A stretch of DNA of 64,000 nucleotides from CAYMZZ01 sp964395095 (GCA_964395095.1 CAYMZZ010000014.1:1-64000); one strand, 5' to 3'; counted from the stretch's first letter, positions 1-6,750 are shown. A program made the numbers and translations. The notes: a model not told the origin generated them from the letters alone.

Positions 1-53
1 GACTGTAAATCTGTCCTCTTCGGAGTTCGGTGGTTCGAATCCATCCTTGCCCA
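1..53 (+). tRNA. tRNA-Tyr(GTA), 5' part cut off by window edge
   Basis: The window opens inside the anticodon arm. The loop contains GTA, followed by a long variable arm with its own small hairpin (tcc/gga), as expected for class II tRNA-Tyr. The T-arm is GGTGG-TTCGAAT-CCATC at 29-45, and the 3' acceptor strand with discriminator A ends at 53. It starts the series Tyr-Gly-Thr-tuf, which matches the tyrU-glyT-thrT-tufB order of E. coli. Confidence 0.9.
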
Positions 54-61
54 CCCATTAA

Positions 62-122
62 GCGGGAGTAGCTCATTTGGTAGTCCGCCGTGGCGGATCC
101 AGGCTATAGGTACCGGGTTCTT
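62..122 (+). pseudogene. Degenerate tRNA-Gly copy with a TCCGCC/GGCGGA hairpin in place of the anticodon stem
   Basis: Bases 62-83 are identical to the first 22 bases of the intact tRNA-Gly at 140. A perfect hairpin follows (TCCGCC, GT, GGCGGA; 84-97), and then similarity to tRNA-Gly resumes from the anticodon (tccaggctatagg against tccaagctatagg). The copy decays in the T-arm and has no 3' acceptor strand. It cannot form a 7-base anticodon loop, so it is not a working tRNA. Confidence 0.75.
84..97. repeat. TCCGCC-GT-GGCGGA palindrome inside the tRNA-Gly relic
   Basis: Perfect 6-bp stem with a 2-base centre. A sister palindrome with a 3-base centre (TGT) lies at 434-448 in the tRNA-Thr relic, and a longer relative starting TCCGCCGT lies between rplK and rplA. 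It looks like a REP-like dispersed palindrome. Confidence 0.7.
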
Positions 123-139
123 TAGAATGTAAAATGTAA

Positions 140-212
140 GCGGGAGTAGCTCATTTGGTAGAGCGATAGCCTTCCAAGCTATAGGTGGCGAGTTCGAGCC
201 TCGTCTCCCGCT
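140..212 (+). tRNA. tRNA-Gly(TCC)
   Basis: Acceptor strands gcgggag (140-146) and ctcccgc (205-211) pair fully. The D-arm is GCTC...GAGC, and the anticodon stem ATAGC/GCTAT encloses loop CTTCCAA with anticodon TCC (reads GGA). The discriminator is T212, and CCA is encoded at 213-215. It is homologous in position to glyT in the E. coli thrU-tyrU-glyT-thrT-tufB operon. Confidence 0.96.
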
Positions 213-231
213 CCAGAAAATGTTAGGTGAG

Positions 232-303
<72 letters not shown>

Positions 304-325
304 CTGATAAAAGTTATTTGAATAA

Positions 326-398
326 GCCACTTTAGCTCAGCTGGTAGAGCAACTGATTTGTAATCAGTAGGTCGTTGGTTCGATTCCGACAAGTGGCT
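326..398 (+). tRNA. tRNA-Thr(TGT)
   Basis: Acceptor strands gccactt (326-332) and aagtggc (391-397) pair. The anticodon stem ACTGA/TCAGT encloses TTTGTAA, giving anticodon TGT (reads ACA). The T-arm is GTTGG-TTCGATT-CCGAC, and CCA is encoded at 399-401. In E. coli the TGT isoacceptor (thrU) is the first gene of the cluster; here it lies last, directly before tuf. Confidence 0.95.
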
Positions 399-401
399 CC
401 A

Positions 402-480
402 GTCGTTTGTCGGAAGATGCAACTGGAAGAGCATCCGCCTGTGGCGGAATGTCGTTGGTTCCATTTCAAAGAATGACTCA
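402..480 (+). pseudogene. Degenerate tRNA-Thr copy with a TCCGCC/GGCGGA hairpin replacing the anticodon arm
   Basis: This directly follows the CCA of tRNA-Thr(TGT). D-arm sequence caactggaagagca resembles cagctggtagagca of the intact gene, and gtcgttggttc of the T-arm is shared exactly. Ends gtcgttt (402-408) and gaatgac (471-477) could still form a 7-bp acceptor with two G-U pairs. The whole anticodon arm is replaced by TCCGCC-TGT-GGCGGA (434-448). It is non-functional as a tRNA and lies just upstream of tuf. Confidence 0.7.
434..448. repeat. TCCGCC-TGT-GGCGGA palindrome inside the tRNA-Thr relic
   Basis: 6-bp perfect stem with a 3-base loop. It occupies the same place, just after the D-arm, as the palindrome at 84-97 in the tRNA-Gly relic. 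Confidence 0.7.
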
Positions 481-510
481 AATTAAGTACAACTTTAAAA
501 ACACATAAAA

Positions 511-1698
511 ATGTCAAAAGAGACCTTTAAGAGGGACAAACCTCACGTAAACATTGGTACGATTGGTCACGTTGACCATGGTAAGACCACTTTGACTGCC
601 GCGATTACAGAGATCCTTTCTAAAAGAGGTCTTGCGCAGGCAAAAAAATATGACGAAATCGACGGTGCACCCGAAGAGAAAGAGCGTGGTATCACCATCA
701 ACACTGCTCACGTAGAGTACCAGACCGACTCTCGTCACTATGCTCACGTGGATTGTCCTGGTCACGCTGACTATGTGAAAAATATGATTACCGGTGCCGC
801 CCAAATGGACGGAGCTATCCTGGTGGTAGCCGCTACCGATGGTCCTATGCCCCAAACCAAGGAGCACATCCTGCTGGCCCGCCAGGTGGGTGTACCCCGT
901 ATTGTGGTATTCATGAACAAAGTTGACCTGGTTGACGACCCTGAGCTACTCGACCTGGTTGAAATGGAAATCCGTGACGAGCTGAGCAAGCGCGGCTTCG
1001 ACGGCGATAACACCCCCATCATCAAAGGTTCCGCTACCGGCGCCCTGGCTGGTGAGGAAAAGTGGGTTGAAAAAATCAACGAACTGATGAATGCAGTGGA
1101 TGAGTATATCCCCCTGCCTCCCCGTCCGGTTGATCTGCCCTTCCTGATGTCTGTGGAAGACGTATTCTCTATCACCGGTCGTGGTACTGTTGCTACCGGC
1201 CGTATCGAAAGAGGTCGCGTTAAAACAGGTGAAGGTGTGGAAATCGTTGGTCTGATCGAAGCTCCCCTGACTTCTACCGTAACGGGTGTGGAAATGTTCC
1301 GCAAGATCCTCGACGAAGGCGAAGCGGGCGATAATGCAGGTCTGCTGCTCCGCGGTATCGAGAAAAAAGATATCCGCCGTGGTATGGTAATCTGCAAACC
1401 CGGTTCTATCACTCCGCACACAGAATTCAAGTGCGAAGTTTACGTACTGAGCAAAGACGAAGGTGGCCGTCACACGCCTTTCTTCAACAAATACCGTCCC
1501 CAGTTCTACTTCCGTACAACAGACGTAACCGGTGAAGTTACCCTGAACGCCGGAACGGAAATGGTGATGCCTGGTGATAATACTTCCCTGAACGTGAAGC
1601 TGATTCAGCCTATCGCGATGGAAAAAGGTCTGAAGTTCGCCATCCGCGAAGGTGGTCGTACAGTTGGAGCCGGCCAGGTTACTGAGATCATTAAGTAA
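511..1698 (+). CDS. tuf: Elongation factor Tu
   Basis: EF-Tu is the GTPase that delivers aminoacyl-tRNA to the ribosomal A site. The 395-residue length is typical. The P-loop GHVDHGKT spans residues 19-26. The switch II motif DCPGH and the base-recognition motif NKVD are present, followed by domains 2 and 3 (GRGTVATGRIERG near residue 220). The start at 511 gives the usual N-terminus MSKETFKRDKPHVN. It is preceded by the Thr tRNAs and followed by tRNA-Trp, secE and nusG, the conserved bacterial order. A 38-bp perfect palindrome 28 bp after the stop may terminate it. Confidence 0.99.
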   Translation: MSKETFKRDKPHVNIGTIGHVDHGKTTLTAAITEILSKRGLAQAKKYDEIDGAPEEKERGITINTAHVEYQTDSRHYAHVDCPGHADYVKNMITGAAQMDGAILVVAATDGPMPQTKEHILLARQVGVPRIVVFMNKVDLVDDPELLDLVEMEIRDELSKRGFDGDNTPIIKGSATGALAGEEKWVEKINELMNAVDEYIPLPPRPVDLPFLMSVEDVFSITGRGTVATGRIERGRVKTGEGVEIVGLIEAPLTSTVTGVEMFRKILDEGEAGDNAGLLLRGIEKKDIRRGMVICKPGSITPHTEFKCEVYVLSKDEGGRHTPFFNKYRPQFYFRTTDVTGEVTLNAGTEMVMPGDNTSLNVKLIQPIAMEKGLKFAIREGGRTVGAGQVTEIIK

Positions 1699-1725
1699 GA
1701 TTAAGCGCTAAGCTTCATATCTTTA

Positions 1726-1763
1726 CAATTAGCTAATTAGCAAATTTGCTAATTAGCTAATTG
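1726..1763. repeat. 38-bp perfect AT-rich palindrome between tuf and tRNA-Trp
   Basis: Bases 1726-1744 (starting CAATTAGCTAATTAG) are the exact reverse complement of 1745-1763, with no spacer. The units are GCTAATTA words. A promoter-like TATCTTTA (1718-1725) abuts the left end. The transcript could fold into a 19-bp hairpin, although it lacks a long U tract. It may be a tuf terminator or processing site, or the most compact member of the inverted word-array family found in other spacers here. Confidence 0.9.
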
Positions 1764-1768
1764 TTCTT

Positions 1769-1839
1769 ACGGGCATAGTTCAATGGCAGAATAGCGGTCT
1801 CCAAAACCGTTGATGGGAGTTCGAATCTCTCTGCCCGTG
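1769..1839 (+). tRNA. tRNA-Trp(CCA)
   Basis: Acceptor strands acgggca (1769-1775) and tgcccgt (1832-1838) pair. The anticodon stem GCGGT/ACCGT encloses CTCCAAA, giving anticodon CCA. The T-arm is GGGAG-TTCGAAT-CTCTC, and the discriminator is G1839. A tRNA-Trp between tuf and secE is a widely conserved arrangement. Confidence 0.95.
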
Positions 1840-1845
1840 CAGTGG

Positions 1846-1986
1846 AGTTTTAAGTTATGAGTTATAAGTTATAAGTTATAATTGTGGCTTAATCGGTTGT
1901 TGGGAATGTGAATCGGATGTAGGATTTTGATTTAGTGCATTTACAACTTTATTACTTAAAACTTAGAACTTAAAACCTAAAACTTA
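1846..1986. repeat. Inverted word array in the tRNA-Trp/secE spacer
   Basis: The left arm (about 1846-1882) repeats AAGTTATAAGTTATAAGTT-type words. The right arm (about 1940-1986) carries the complementary words ACTTAAAACTTAGAACTTA. About 60 bp of non-repetitive sequence separates the arms. The pairing is by repeated 7-8-mers, not a single perfect stem. Most of the 310-bp gap between tuf and secE is this array, the tRNA and the 38-bp palindrome. Confidence 0.7.
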
Positions 1987-2008
1987 CCGCTTCGTACAAC
2001 AACTAATT

Positions 2009-2203
2009 ATGAACAAGATCTCCAACTACGTTCGCGACTCTTACAAGGAGCTGACAACAAAGGTAACCTGGCCTACATGGACCCAGTTGCAGCAGTCCAC
2101 CATGATCGTATTGGTGGCCACCATCATCATCACACTGATGGTATGGGCGATGGACTTTGCCGCTGGCGGTGCTTTGAAGTTTATTTATGGTCTATTTTTT
2201 TAA
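2009..2203 (+). CDS. secE: Preprotein translocase subunit SecE
   Basis: SecE is the essential clamp subunit of the SecYEG channel in the inner membrane. At 64 residues it is the short single-span form: an amphipathic N-terminal segment (SYKELTTKVTWPTWTQL) and one C-terminal membrane helix (STMIVLVATIIITLMVWAMDF). The VTWPT motif is the SecE hallmark. nusG starts 10 bp downstream, so the two are co-transcribed. Confidence 0.96.
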   Translation: MNKISNYVRDSYKELTTKVTWPTWTQLQQSTMIVLVATIIITLMVWAMDFAAGGALKFIYGLFF

Positions 2204-2213
2204 AGGTTAATCC

Positions 2214-2798
2214 ATGGAAGCGACAACAACCCATACCGAAAACGCACAGGAGCAGGAAACCAAATGGTTCGTGCTGCGTGTGGTTAGCGGCAAAGAGCGG
2301 AAGGTGAAGGAATACCTTGACAAAGAGATATCCCGCAGTGGCTGGGGCGATATCGTAAAGCAGATCTTCCTGCCTGTTGAAAAAGTGTATAAAGTACAGA
2401 ACGGGAAAAAAGTAATGCGCGAGCGCAACTATTATCCCGGTTATGTAATGATCGAAGTACTGGATGGTAAATTGAGCGACGATATCCGCGATACCATCAA
2501 AAATACCAACAACGTTATTCATTTCCTGGGTAAGGAAAATCCCATCGCCCTTCGTAAGGCGGAAGTGAATAAGATGCTCGGCAAAATGGATGAAATGGCT
2601 GAAGCCGGTGGCGCCAGCATGAGCGAGCCCTTTATTGTTGGTGAAACCATCAAGATCATCGAAGGCGCTTTCAACGACTTCAATGGCGTGATCGAAGAAG
2701 TGAACGACGAGAAGAAGAAACTGAAAGTAACGGTGAAAATCTTTGGACGTTCCACTCCCGTTGAACTGACCTACATGCAGGTGGAAAAGATCAGTTGA
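2214..2798 (+). CDS. nusG: Transcription termination/antitermination factor NusG
   Basis: NusG binds the RNA polymerase clamp to promote processive elongation and links polymerase to Rho or to ribosomal S10. The 194-residue protein has the NGN domain (WFVLRVVSGKERKVKEYL onward, residues 18-110, with YYPGYVMIE) and a C-terminal KOW domain (GETIKIIEGAFNDFNGVIEE). The chosen ATG gives a short Thr/Glu-rich lead before the NGN domain, common in Bacteroidota. In most bacteria rplK follows at once; here a sulfatase gene intervenes. Confidence 0.98.
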   Translation: MEATTTHTENAQEQETKWFVLRVVSGKERKVKEYLDKEISRSGWGDIVKQIFLPVEKVYKVQNGKKVMRERNYYPGYVMIEVLDGKLSDDIRDTIKNTNNVIHFLGKENPIALRKAEVNKMLGKMDEMAEAGGASMSEPFIVGETIKIIEGAFNDFNGVIEEVNDEKKKLKVTVKIFGRSTPVELTYMQVEKIS

Positions 2799-2820
2799 TC
2801 TACCTCCCTGCCAGTCGCCA

Positions 2821-2828
2821 TATCTTTG
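2821..2828 (+). promoter_or_regulatory. Candidate -7 element TATCTTTG upstream of the sulfatase gene
   Basis: It matches the Bacteroidota -7 consensus TAnnTTTG exactly. A TTG lies at 2795-2797, but the 23-bp spacer is slightly long. It could give the sulfatase gene transcription independent of nusG. Confidence 0.45.
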
Positions 2829-2893
2829 TCTGCGGTTTGTAGTTTGTCGATTGTGGTTGAAAACAACCCCTCCGGCAAATCACAAACCGCAGA
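2829..2893. repeat. Inverted repeat between nusG and the sulfatase gene
   Basis: The left arm TCTGCGGTTTGTAGTTTG (from 2829) is mirrored by CAAATCACAAACCGCAGA (2876-2893). A second short pair (GGTTGAAAACAACC) lies inside. The right arm ends where the alternative sulfatase start ATG (2893) begins, so the real start is probably ATG 2911. Confidence 0.7.
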
Positions 2894-2910
2894 TGGCTAA
2901 AGGGGCTAAC

Positions 2911-4755
2911 ATGTACGCAAAACTTAAATTCCTCTTTTTCTATTACCTGTCCTGGCTGATCTTTTTTGAAGGACTTCGGCTGGTTTTTGTTCTTTACCAT
3001 TTGCCCCGTACGGAGGGCATTCCCTTTAGTAGTATGCTGGGCAGTTTCTGGTATGGCCTGCGAATGGACCTTTCAGTGGCGGCATATATACTGGCACCCG
3101 TTTGCCTATTTGTCATTCTCAGCCTCTTCCTCCGTTTTTTCCAACACTTGCTGATCTACCGGATTTATACCCTGCTGGTGCTTTTGCTGGTATGCCTCAT
3201 CTCCCTGGCCGACCTTGAAGTGTACAATGCCTGGGGATTCCGGATGGATGCGGGTCCTTTGCGGTTTCTGAATACCCCGCGCGAAGCCATGGCTTCGGTT
3301 TCGCACCTGCCCCTGCTTTGGATCAGCCTGCTATTTCTGCTGGCTTATGGTCTCTTTTATTTCTGCTTTCGCTGGCTCATGCGCCGGATATTTTTTCAGC
3401 AACAAAACCGGCAAAAAGGCCTCACGGCATTTGTTCTGCTCCTGGTTGCGGCAGCACTCATTCTCCCCATCCGGGGAGGCTGGCAACTGGCGCCGCTGAA
3501 CCAGAGCGCGGTCTATTTTTCCCAACATCAGTTTGCCAACCATGCGGCCATCAATGCCAGTTGGAATTTCCTTCATAGTTTTTTCAGCAAGGCGAATATC
3601 AGGAAGAATCCCTATCGCTATTGGAGCGCGGAAACGGCAAAGCATATAGCCGACAGCCTGTACGATTCGCAGAACCGGCAGGATCAATGGGTGGTTGTTT
3701 CAGACAGTAGCCCGGTGAATGTGATGCTGGTAATTTGGGAAAGCTTTACCGCCAAAGCGGTGGGGCAGGAATATGAAGGAATTGAAGTAACCCCTCGCTT
3801 TAATCAGTTGGCCCGGGAAGGCATTTACTTCAGCAGGCTCTATGCCAGTGGCGACAGAACCAATAAAGGAGTACCCGCCATATTAAGCGGCTATCCCGCC
3901 ATGCCCAATACCACCATCATACATAACCCGGCGAAATCGGCGCGGTTGGCAACACTTACGGGGGAGCTGGCGAAGCAGGGATATGGTACCGCATTTTATT
4001 ATGGCGGAGAGCCGGAATTCGCCAATATCAAATCCTATCTCGTTCATGCTGGTTACCATAAGATAATTGGCAAGGAAGATTTCAGTAACCGTGACATGAA
4101 TTCGAAATGGGGCGCTCACGATGGCGTGGTGATGGAAAAACTATTGGCTGACCTGCGTATGGTAAACCACCCCTTTTTCTATACCTGGCTTACCTTGAGC
4201 AGCCATGAGCCCTTCGAAACTCCGGATGAGCCGGTGATCAAAGGGAAGGATCACACGGCGCAGTTTCTGAATTCCATACACTATACCGACAGGGTTTTGG
4301 GCCAGTTTGTAGATAGTTGTCGTAAACAACCCTGGTGGGATCGCACGATTATGATCGTGATAGGTGATCACGGGCATCCATTACCCCGTACGGGCAGGAG
4401 GGCGGATGATTTTCATACACCCATGCTATGGCTGGGTGGGGCCCTGAAGCGGCAATCCCTGGAAATTAGCCATGCCGCATCACAACTTGATCTGGCCACA
4501 ACCCTGCTACGGCAGTTGCAACCGGGTAGCCAATCCCCCTTTCCTTTCAGTAAGAACCTGGCCGATAGCAGTGCCAGGCACTGGGCCTTTTTCAACTTCA
4601 ACGACGGATTCGGATGGGTAGATGATGGAGGGCGTATTGTTTACGACAATACCGGCAATAGGAGGGTATCCACAGAAGGACAACCGGGCCCTCATGCCGA
4701 ACGAGCCGGCAAGGCCATGCAGCAGCTCAGTTTTCAGGATTTTATGGATAAGTGA
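2911..4755 (+). CDS. LTA synthase-type membrane sulfatase/phosphoglycerol transferase
   Basis: The N-terminal half has five or so membrane helices. The C-terminal half is an extracytoplasmic alkaline-phosphatase-fold sulfatase domain of the LtaS/MdoB type. Visible metal and catalytic motifs are IWESF (metal-binding Glu), DRTNKGVPAILSGYP (Thr nucleophile in the usual place) and GDHGHPLPRTG near the end. Gram-negative relatives transfer phosphoglycerol or phosphoethanolamine to glycans or lipids; the substrate here is unknown. I prefer ATG 2911, because upstream in-frame starts (2893 ATG, 2851 TTG) fall in an inverted repeat and aaagggg precedes 2911. It sits unusually between nusG and rplK. 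Confidence 0.85.
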   Translation: MYAKLKFLFFYYLSWLIFFEGLRLVFVLYHLPRTEGIPFSSMLGSFWYGLRMDLSVAAYILAPVCLFVILSLFLRFFQHLLIYRIYTLLVLLLVCLISLADLEVYNAWGFRMDAGPLRFLNTPREAMASVSHLPLLWISLLFLLAYGLFYFCFRWLMRRIFFQQQNRQKGLTAFVLLLVAAALILPIRGGWQLAPLNQSAVYFSQHQFANHAAINASWNFLHSFFSKANIRKNPYRYWSAETAKHIADSLYDSQNRQDQWVVVSDSSPVNVMLVIWESFTAKAVGQEYEGIEVTPRFNQLAREGIYFSRLYASGDRTNKGVPAILSGYPAMPNTTIIHNPAKSARLATLTGELAKQGYGTAFYYGGEPEFANIKSYLVHAGYHKIIGKEDFSNRDMNSKWGAHDGVVMEKLLADLRMVNHPFFYTWLTLSSHEPFETPDEPVIKGKDHTAQFLNSIHYTDRVLGQFVDSCRKQPWWDRTIMIVIGDHGHPLPRTGRRADDFHTPMLWLGGALKRQSLEISHAASQLDLATTLLRQLQPGSQSPFPFSKNLADSSARHWAFFNFNDGFGWVDDGGRIVYDNTGNRRVSTEGQPGPHAERAGKAMQQLSFQDFMDK

Positions 4756-4763
4756 GGGGAGGA

Positions 4764-4871
4764 TGGGGAATTCGGTAATTTGTTGATTTGTTGATTCGTG
4801 AATTCGTTTTCGAATAATACCAGGCGCTCAAATTCTCAAATAAACAAATCCACAAATAAAGAATTTTCCCC
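4764..4871. repeat. Inverted word array before rplK
   Basis: The left arm 4764-4806 begins GGGGAATTCGGTAATTTG and repeats TTGTTGATT words. The right arm 4830-4871 has complementary AAACAAATCCACAAATAAAG words and ends GAATTTTCCCC, mirroring the outer end of the left arm. About 23 bp separates the arms. The rplK -7 element abuts the right arm. Confidence 0.75.
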
Positions 4872-4879
4872 TATCTTTG
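4872..4879 (+). promoter_or_regulatory. rplKAJL promoter -7 element TATCTTTG
   Basis: Exact TAnnTTTG match 115 bp before the rplK start, leaving a leader of roughly 110 nt. No convincing TTG -33 element is present; that region is occupied by the right arm of the inverted array. It gives rplK its own transcription start after the intruding sulfatase gene. Confidence 0.6.
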
Positions 4880-4903
4880 CCGCCCCAATTAGTTCTTTAG
4901 CCG

Positions 4904-4920
4904 TCCTGTACAATACAGGA
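4904..4920 (+). promoter_or_regulatory. Leader hairpin upstream of rplK
   Basis: TCCTGT (4904-4909), loop acaat, ACAGGA (4915-4920): a perfect 6-bp stem in the 5' leader. L11-L1 operons are often autoregulated by L1 binding a leader stem. No specific L1-site consensus was recognised, so the role is inferred only from position. Confidence 0.35.
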
Positions 4921-4994
4921 TAGCAGGATTTGGGAGACTAAGTAGCTGAACGTCAATGTGAAGCGAAAGGTCGTTAACACCAAAAAAAAGTAAT

Positions 4995-5438
4995 ATGGCA
5001 AAAGAAATCACCGGCTATGTAAAGCTGCAGTGTAAGGGTGGCCAGGCCAACCCTGCACCTCCGATCGGTCCTGCGCTGGGTTCCAAGGGTATTAATATCA
5101 TGGAATTCTGTAAGCAGTTCAATGCAAGAACGCAGGACAAAATGGGAAAAGTTCTTCCCGTTCTCATCACCGTTTATACCGACAAGAGCTTTGATTTTAT
5201 CATCAAAACTCCCCCGGCAGCCATTCAGTTGATGGAAGCCGCCAAAATTCAAAAGGGTTCCAAAGAAAGCAACCGCAGCAAAGTGGGCAAAGTAACCTGG
5301 GATCAGATTGAGGTCATCGCCAAGGACAAGATGCCTGACCTGAACTGCTTCACCGTAGAAAGCGCCATGAAAATGGTAGCAGGTACCGCTCGCAGCTTGG
5401 GACTTAACGTAGAAGGAAAAGCTCCCTGGGAAAATTAA
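4995..5438 (+). CDS. rplK: 50S ribosomal protein L11
   Basis: L11 forms the GTPase-associated stalk base with 23S rRNA. At 147 residues it is full length. The N-terminal domain carries the flexible PAPPIGPALG motif and GINIMEFCKQFN. The C-terminal rRNA-binding domain includes KVTWDQIEVIAKDKM and GTARSLGL. First gene of the rplK-rplA-rplJ-rplL run. Confidence 0.98.
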   Translation: MAKEITGYVKLQCKGGQANPAPPIGPALGSKGINIMEFCKQFNARTQDKMGKVLPVLITVYTDKSFDFIIKTPPAAIQLMEAAKIQKGSKESNRSKVGKVTWDQIEVIAKDKMPDLNCFTVESAMKMVAGTARSLGLNVEGKAPWEN

Positions 5439-5445
5439 ATTGCTT

Positions 5446-5475
5446 ATCCGCCGTAGCCTTAGGCCGGCGGGTGGA
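5446..5475. repeat. REP-like palindrome between rplK and rplA
   Basis: The left end ATCCGCCG is mirrored imperfectly by CGGCGGGTGGAT, enclosing a short core with GCC/GGC pairing. The first eight bases TCCGCCGT match the palindrome in the tRNA-Gly relic at 84. The element sits inside a ribosomal-protein operon only 8 bp after the rplK stop codon. Confidence 0.55.
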
Positions 5476-5495
5476 TCACCGAAAAATTGAATACC

Positions 5496-6191
5496 ATGGC
5501 ATTCATCAGTAAAAAAAGAAAAGTTGTCAACGGCAAAGTTGACAGCAATAAAACATATTCACTCAAGGAAGCTTCTTCACTGGTAAAAGAAATTACCACC
5601 TGTAAGTTCGATGCTTCCGTTGACCTGCACGTTCGTCTGGGCGTGGATCCCAAGAAAGCCGACCAGGCTATCCGCGGAACTGTAACCCTGCCGCACGGAA
5701 CGGGTAAAACCAAGCGCGTGCTGGTTCTTTGCACTCCCGACAAGGAAGCAGAAGCCAAAGCAGCCGGCGCTGACTTTGTAGGTCTCGACGAGTTTGTACA
5801 AAAAATTGAAGGCGGATGGGTTGATGTGGATGTGATCATTGCCACTCCTTCCGTGATGCCCAAGATCGGTAAACTGGGTAAAGTGCTGGGTCCCCGTAAC
5901 CTGATGCCCAACCCCAAGACCGGTACCGTAACCAATGATGTTGCGAACGCTATCGCCGATGTAAAAGGTGGTAAGATCGCATTCAAAGTGGACAAAGTAG
6001 GGATCATCCATGCTTCCATCGGAAGGGTCAGCTTTGCGCCCGAAAAAATCGCGGAAAACAGCCAGGAATTCCTCAATGCAATTATCAAGGCCAAGCCTTC
6101 CACCGCAAAAGGAATCTACCTGAAAGGGATCAGCATGGCCAGCTCCATGAGCCCCGGCATCGCGATCGACACCAAAGCATTTGTTCACTAA
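5496..6191 (+). CDS. rplA: 50S ribosomal protein L1
   Basis: L1 binds the 23S L1 stalk and assists E-site tRNA exit; in many bacteria it also represses its own operon. The 231-residue protein has the usual two-domain fold. Conserved segments are GTGKTKRVLVL, MPKIGKLGKVLGPRNLMPNPK and KAKPSTAKGIYLK. The ATG at 5496 (MAFISKKRK) is preferred over an in-frame TTG at 5487. The REP-like palindrome lies about 20 bp upstream. Confidence 0.97.
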   Translation: MAFISKKRKVVNGKVDSNKTYSLKEASSLVKEITTCKFDASVDLHVRLGVDPKKADQAIRGTVTLPHGTGKTKRVLVLCTPDKEAEAKAAGADFVGLDEFVQKIEGGWVDVDVIIATPSVMPKIGKLGKVLGPRNLMPNPKTGTVTNDVANAIADVKGGKIAFKVDKVGIIHASIGRVSFAPEKIAENSQEFLNAIIKAKPSTAKGIYLKGISMASSMSPGIAIDTKAFVH

Positions 6192-6225
6192 GCCTATTTA
6201 ACCGTAGGGTCAAAAAATTACAGCA

Positions 6226-6750
6226 ATGACTAAAGAACAAAAAAATGAAGTGATCGAACTGCTGAAAGGCAAGTTCGCTCAATATAACAACTTCTACATC
6301 ACCGATACTGAATCGCTGAGCGTAGAACAAGTGGGTAAACTGCGTCACGCCTGCTTCAGCAAGGAAGTGGAAATGAAAGTGGCCAAGAATACCCTCATCC
6401 GCAAAGCGCTCGAATCACTCGACAGCGAGAAATACGCCGGCGTGTTGGATTCGCTGCACAATGTAACGGCGTTGATGTTTTCGGAAAACCCCAAGGAGCC
6501 TGCACTGATCATCAGCTCATTCCGTAAGCAAAGCAATACCGAAAGACCTGTGCTGAAAGCTGCTTTCATCAATGGTGATGTGTACACCGGTGATGAAAAC
6601 CTGAAAACACTCACGCAGATCAAGACGAAGAATGAACTGATCGGCGAAGTGATTGGCTTGCTGCAGTCGCCTGCGAAGCGCGTGATCGCTGCTTTGTTGC
6701 ATCATCACGAGCAGAAAGCGGGTGGGGCAGAAGCGGCCGCCGCGGAATAA
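6226..6750 (+). CDS. rplJ: 50S ribosomal protein L10
   Basis: L10 anchors the L7/L12 dimers to the ribosomal stalk. The 174 residues include the N-terminal rRNA-binding domain (TKEQKNEVIELLKGKFAQYN, then KVAKNTLIRKAL) and the C-terminal helix that receives L7/L12, ending in an Ala/Glu-rich tail (GGAEAAAAE). It starts 34 bp after rplA. Confidence 0.97.
   Translation: MTKEQKNEVIELLKGKFAQYNNFYITDTESLSVEQVGKLRHACFSKEVEMKVAKNTLIRKALESLDSEKYAGVLDSLHNVTALMFSENPKEPALIISSFRKQSNTERPVLKAAFINGDVYTGDENLKTLTQIKTKNELIGEVIGLLQSPAKRVIAALLHHHEQKAGGAEAAAAE

Noticed and set aside
2851..2910. TTG start at 2851 or ATG 2893 for the sulfatase
   Set aside because: Both lie in an inverted repeat and add residues unlike the family; ATG 2911 leads straight into the first membrane helix.
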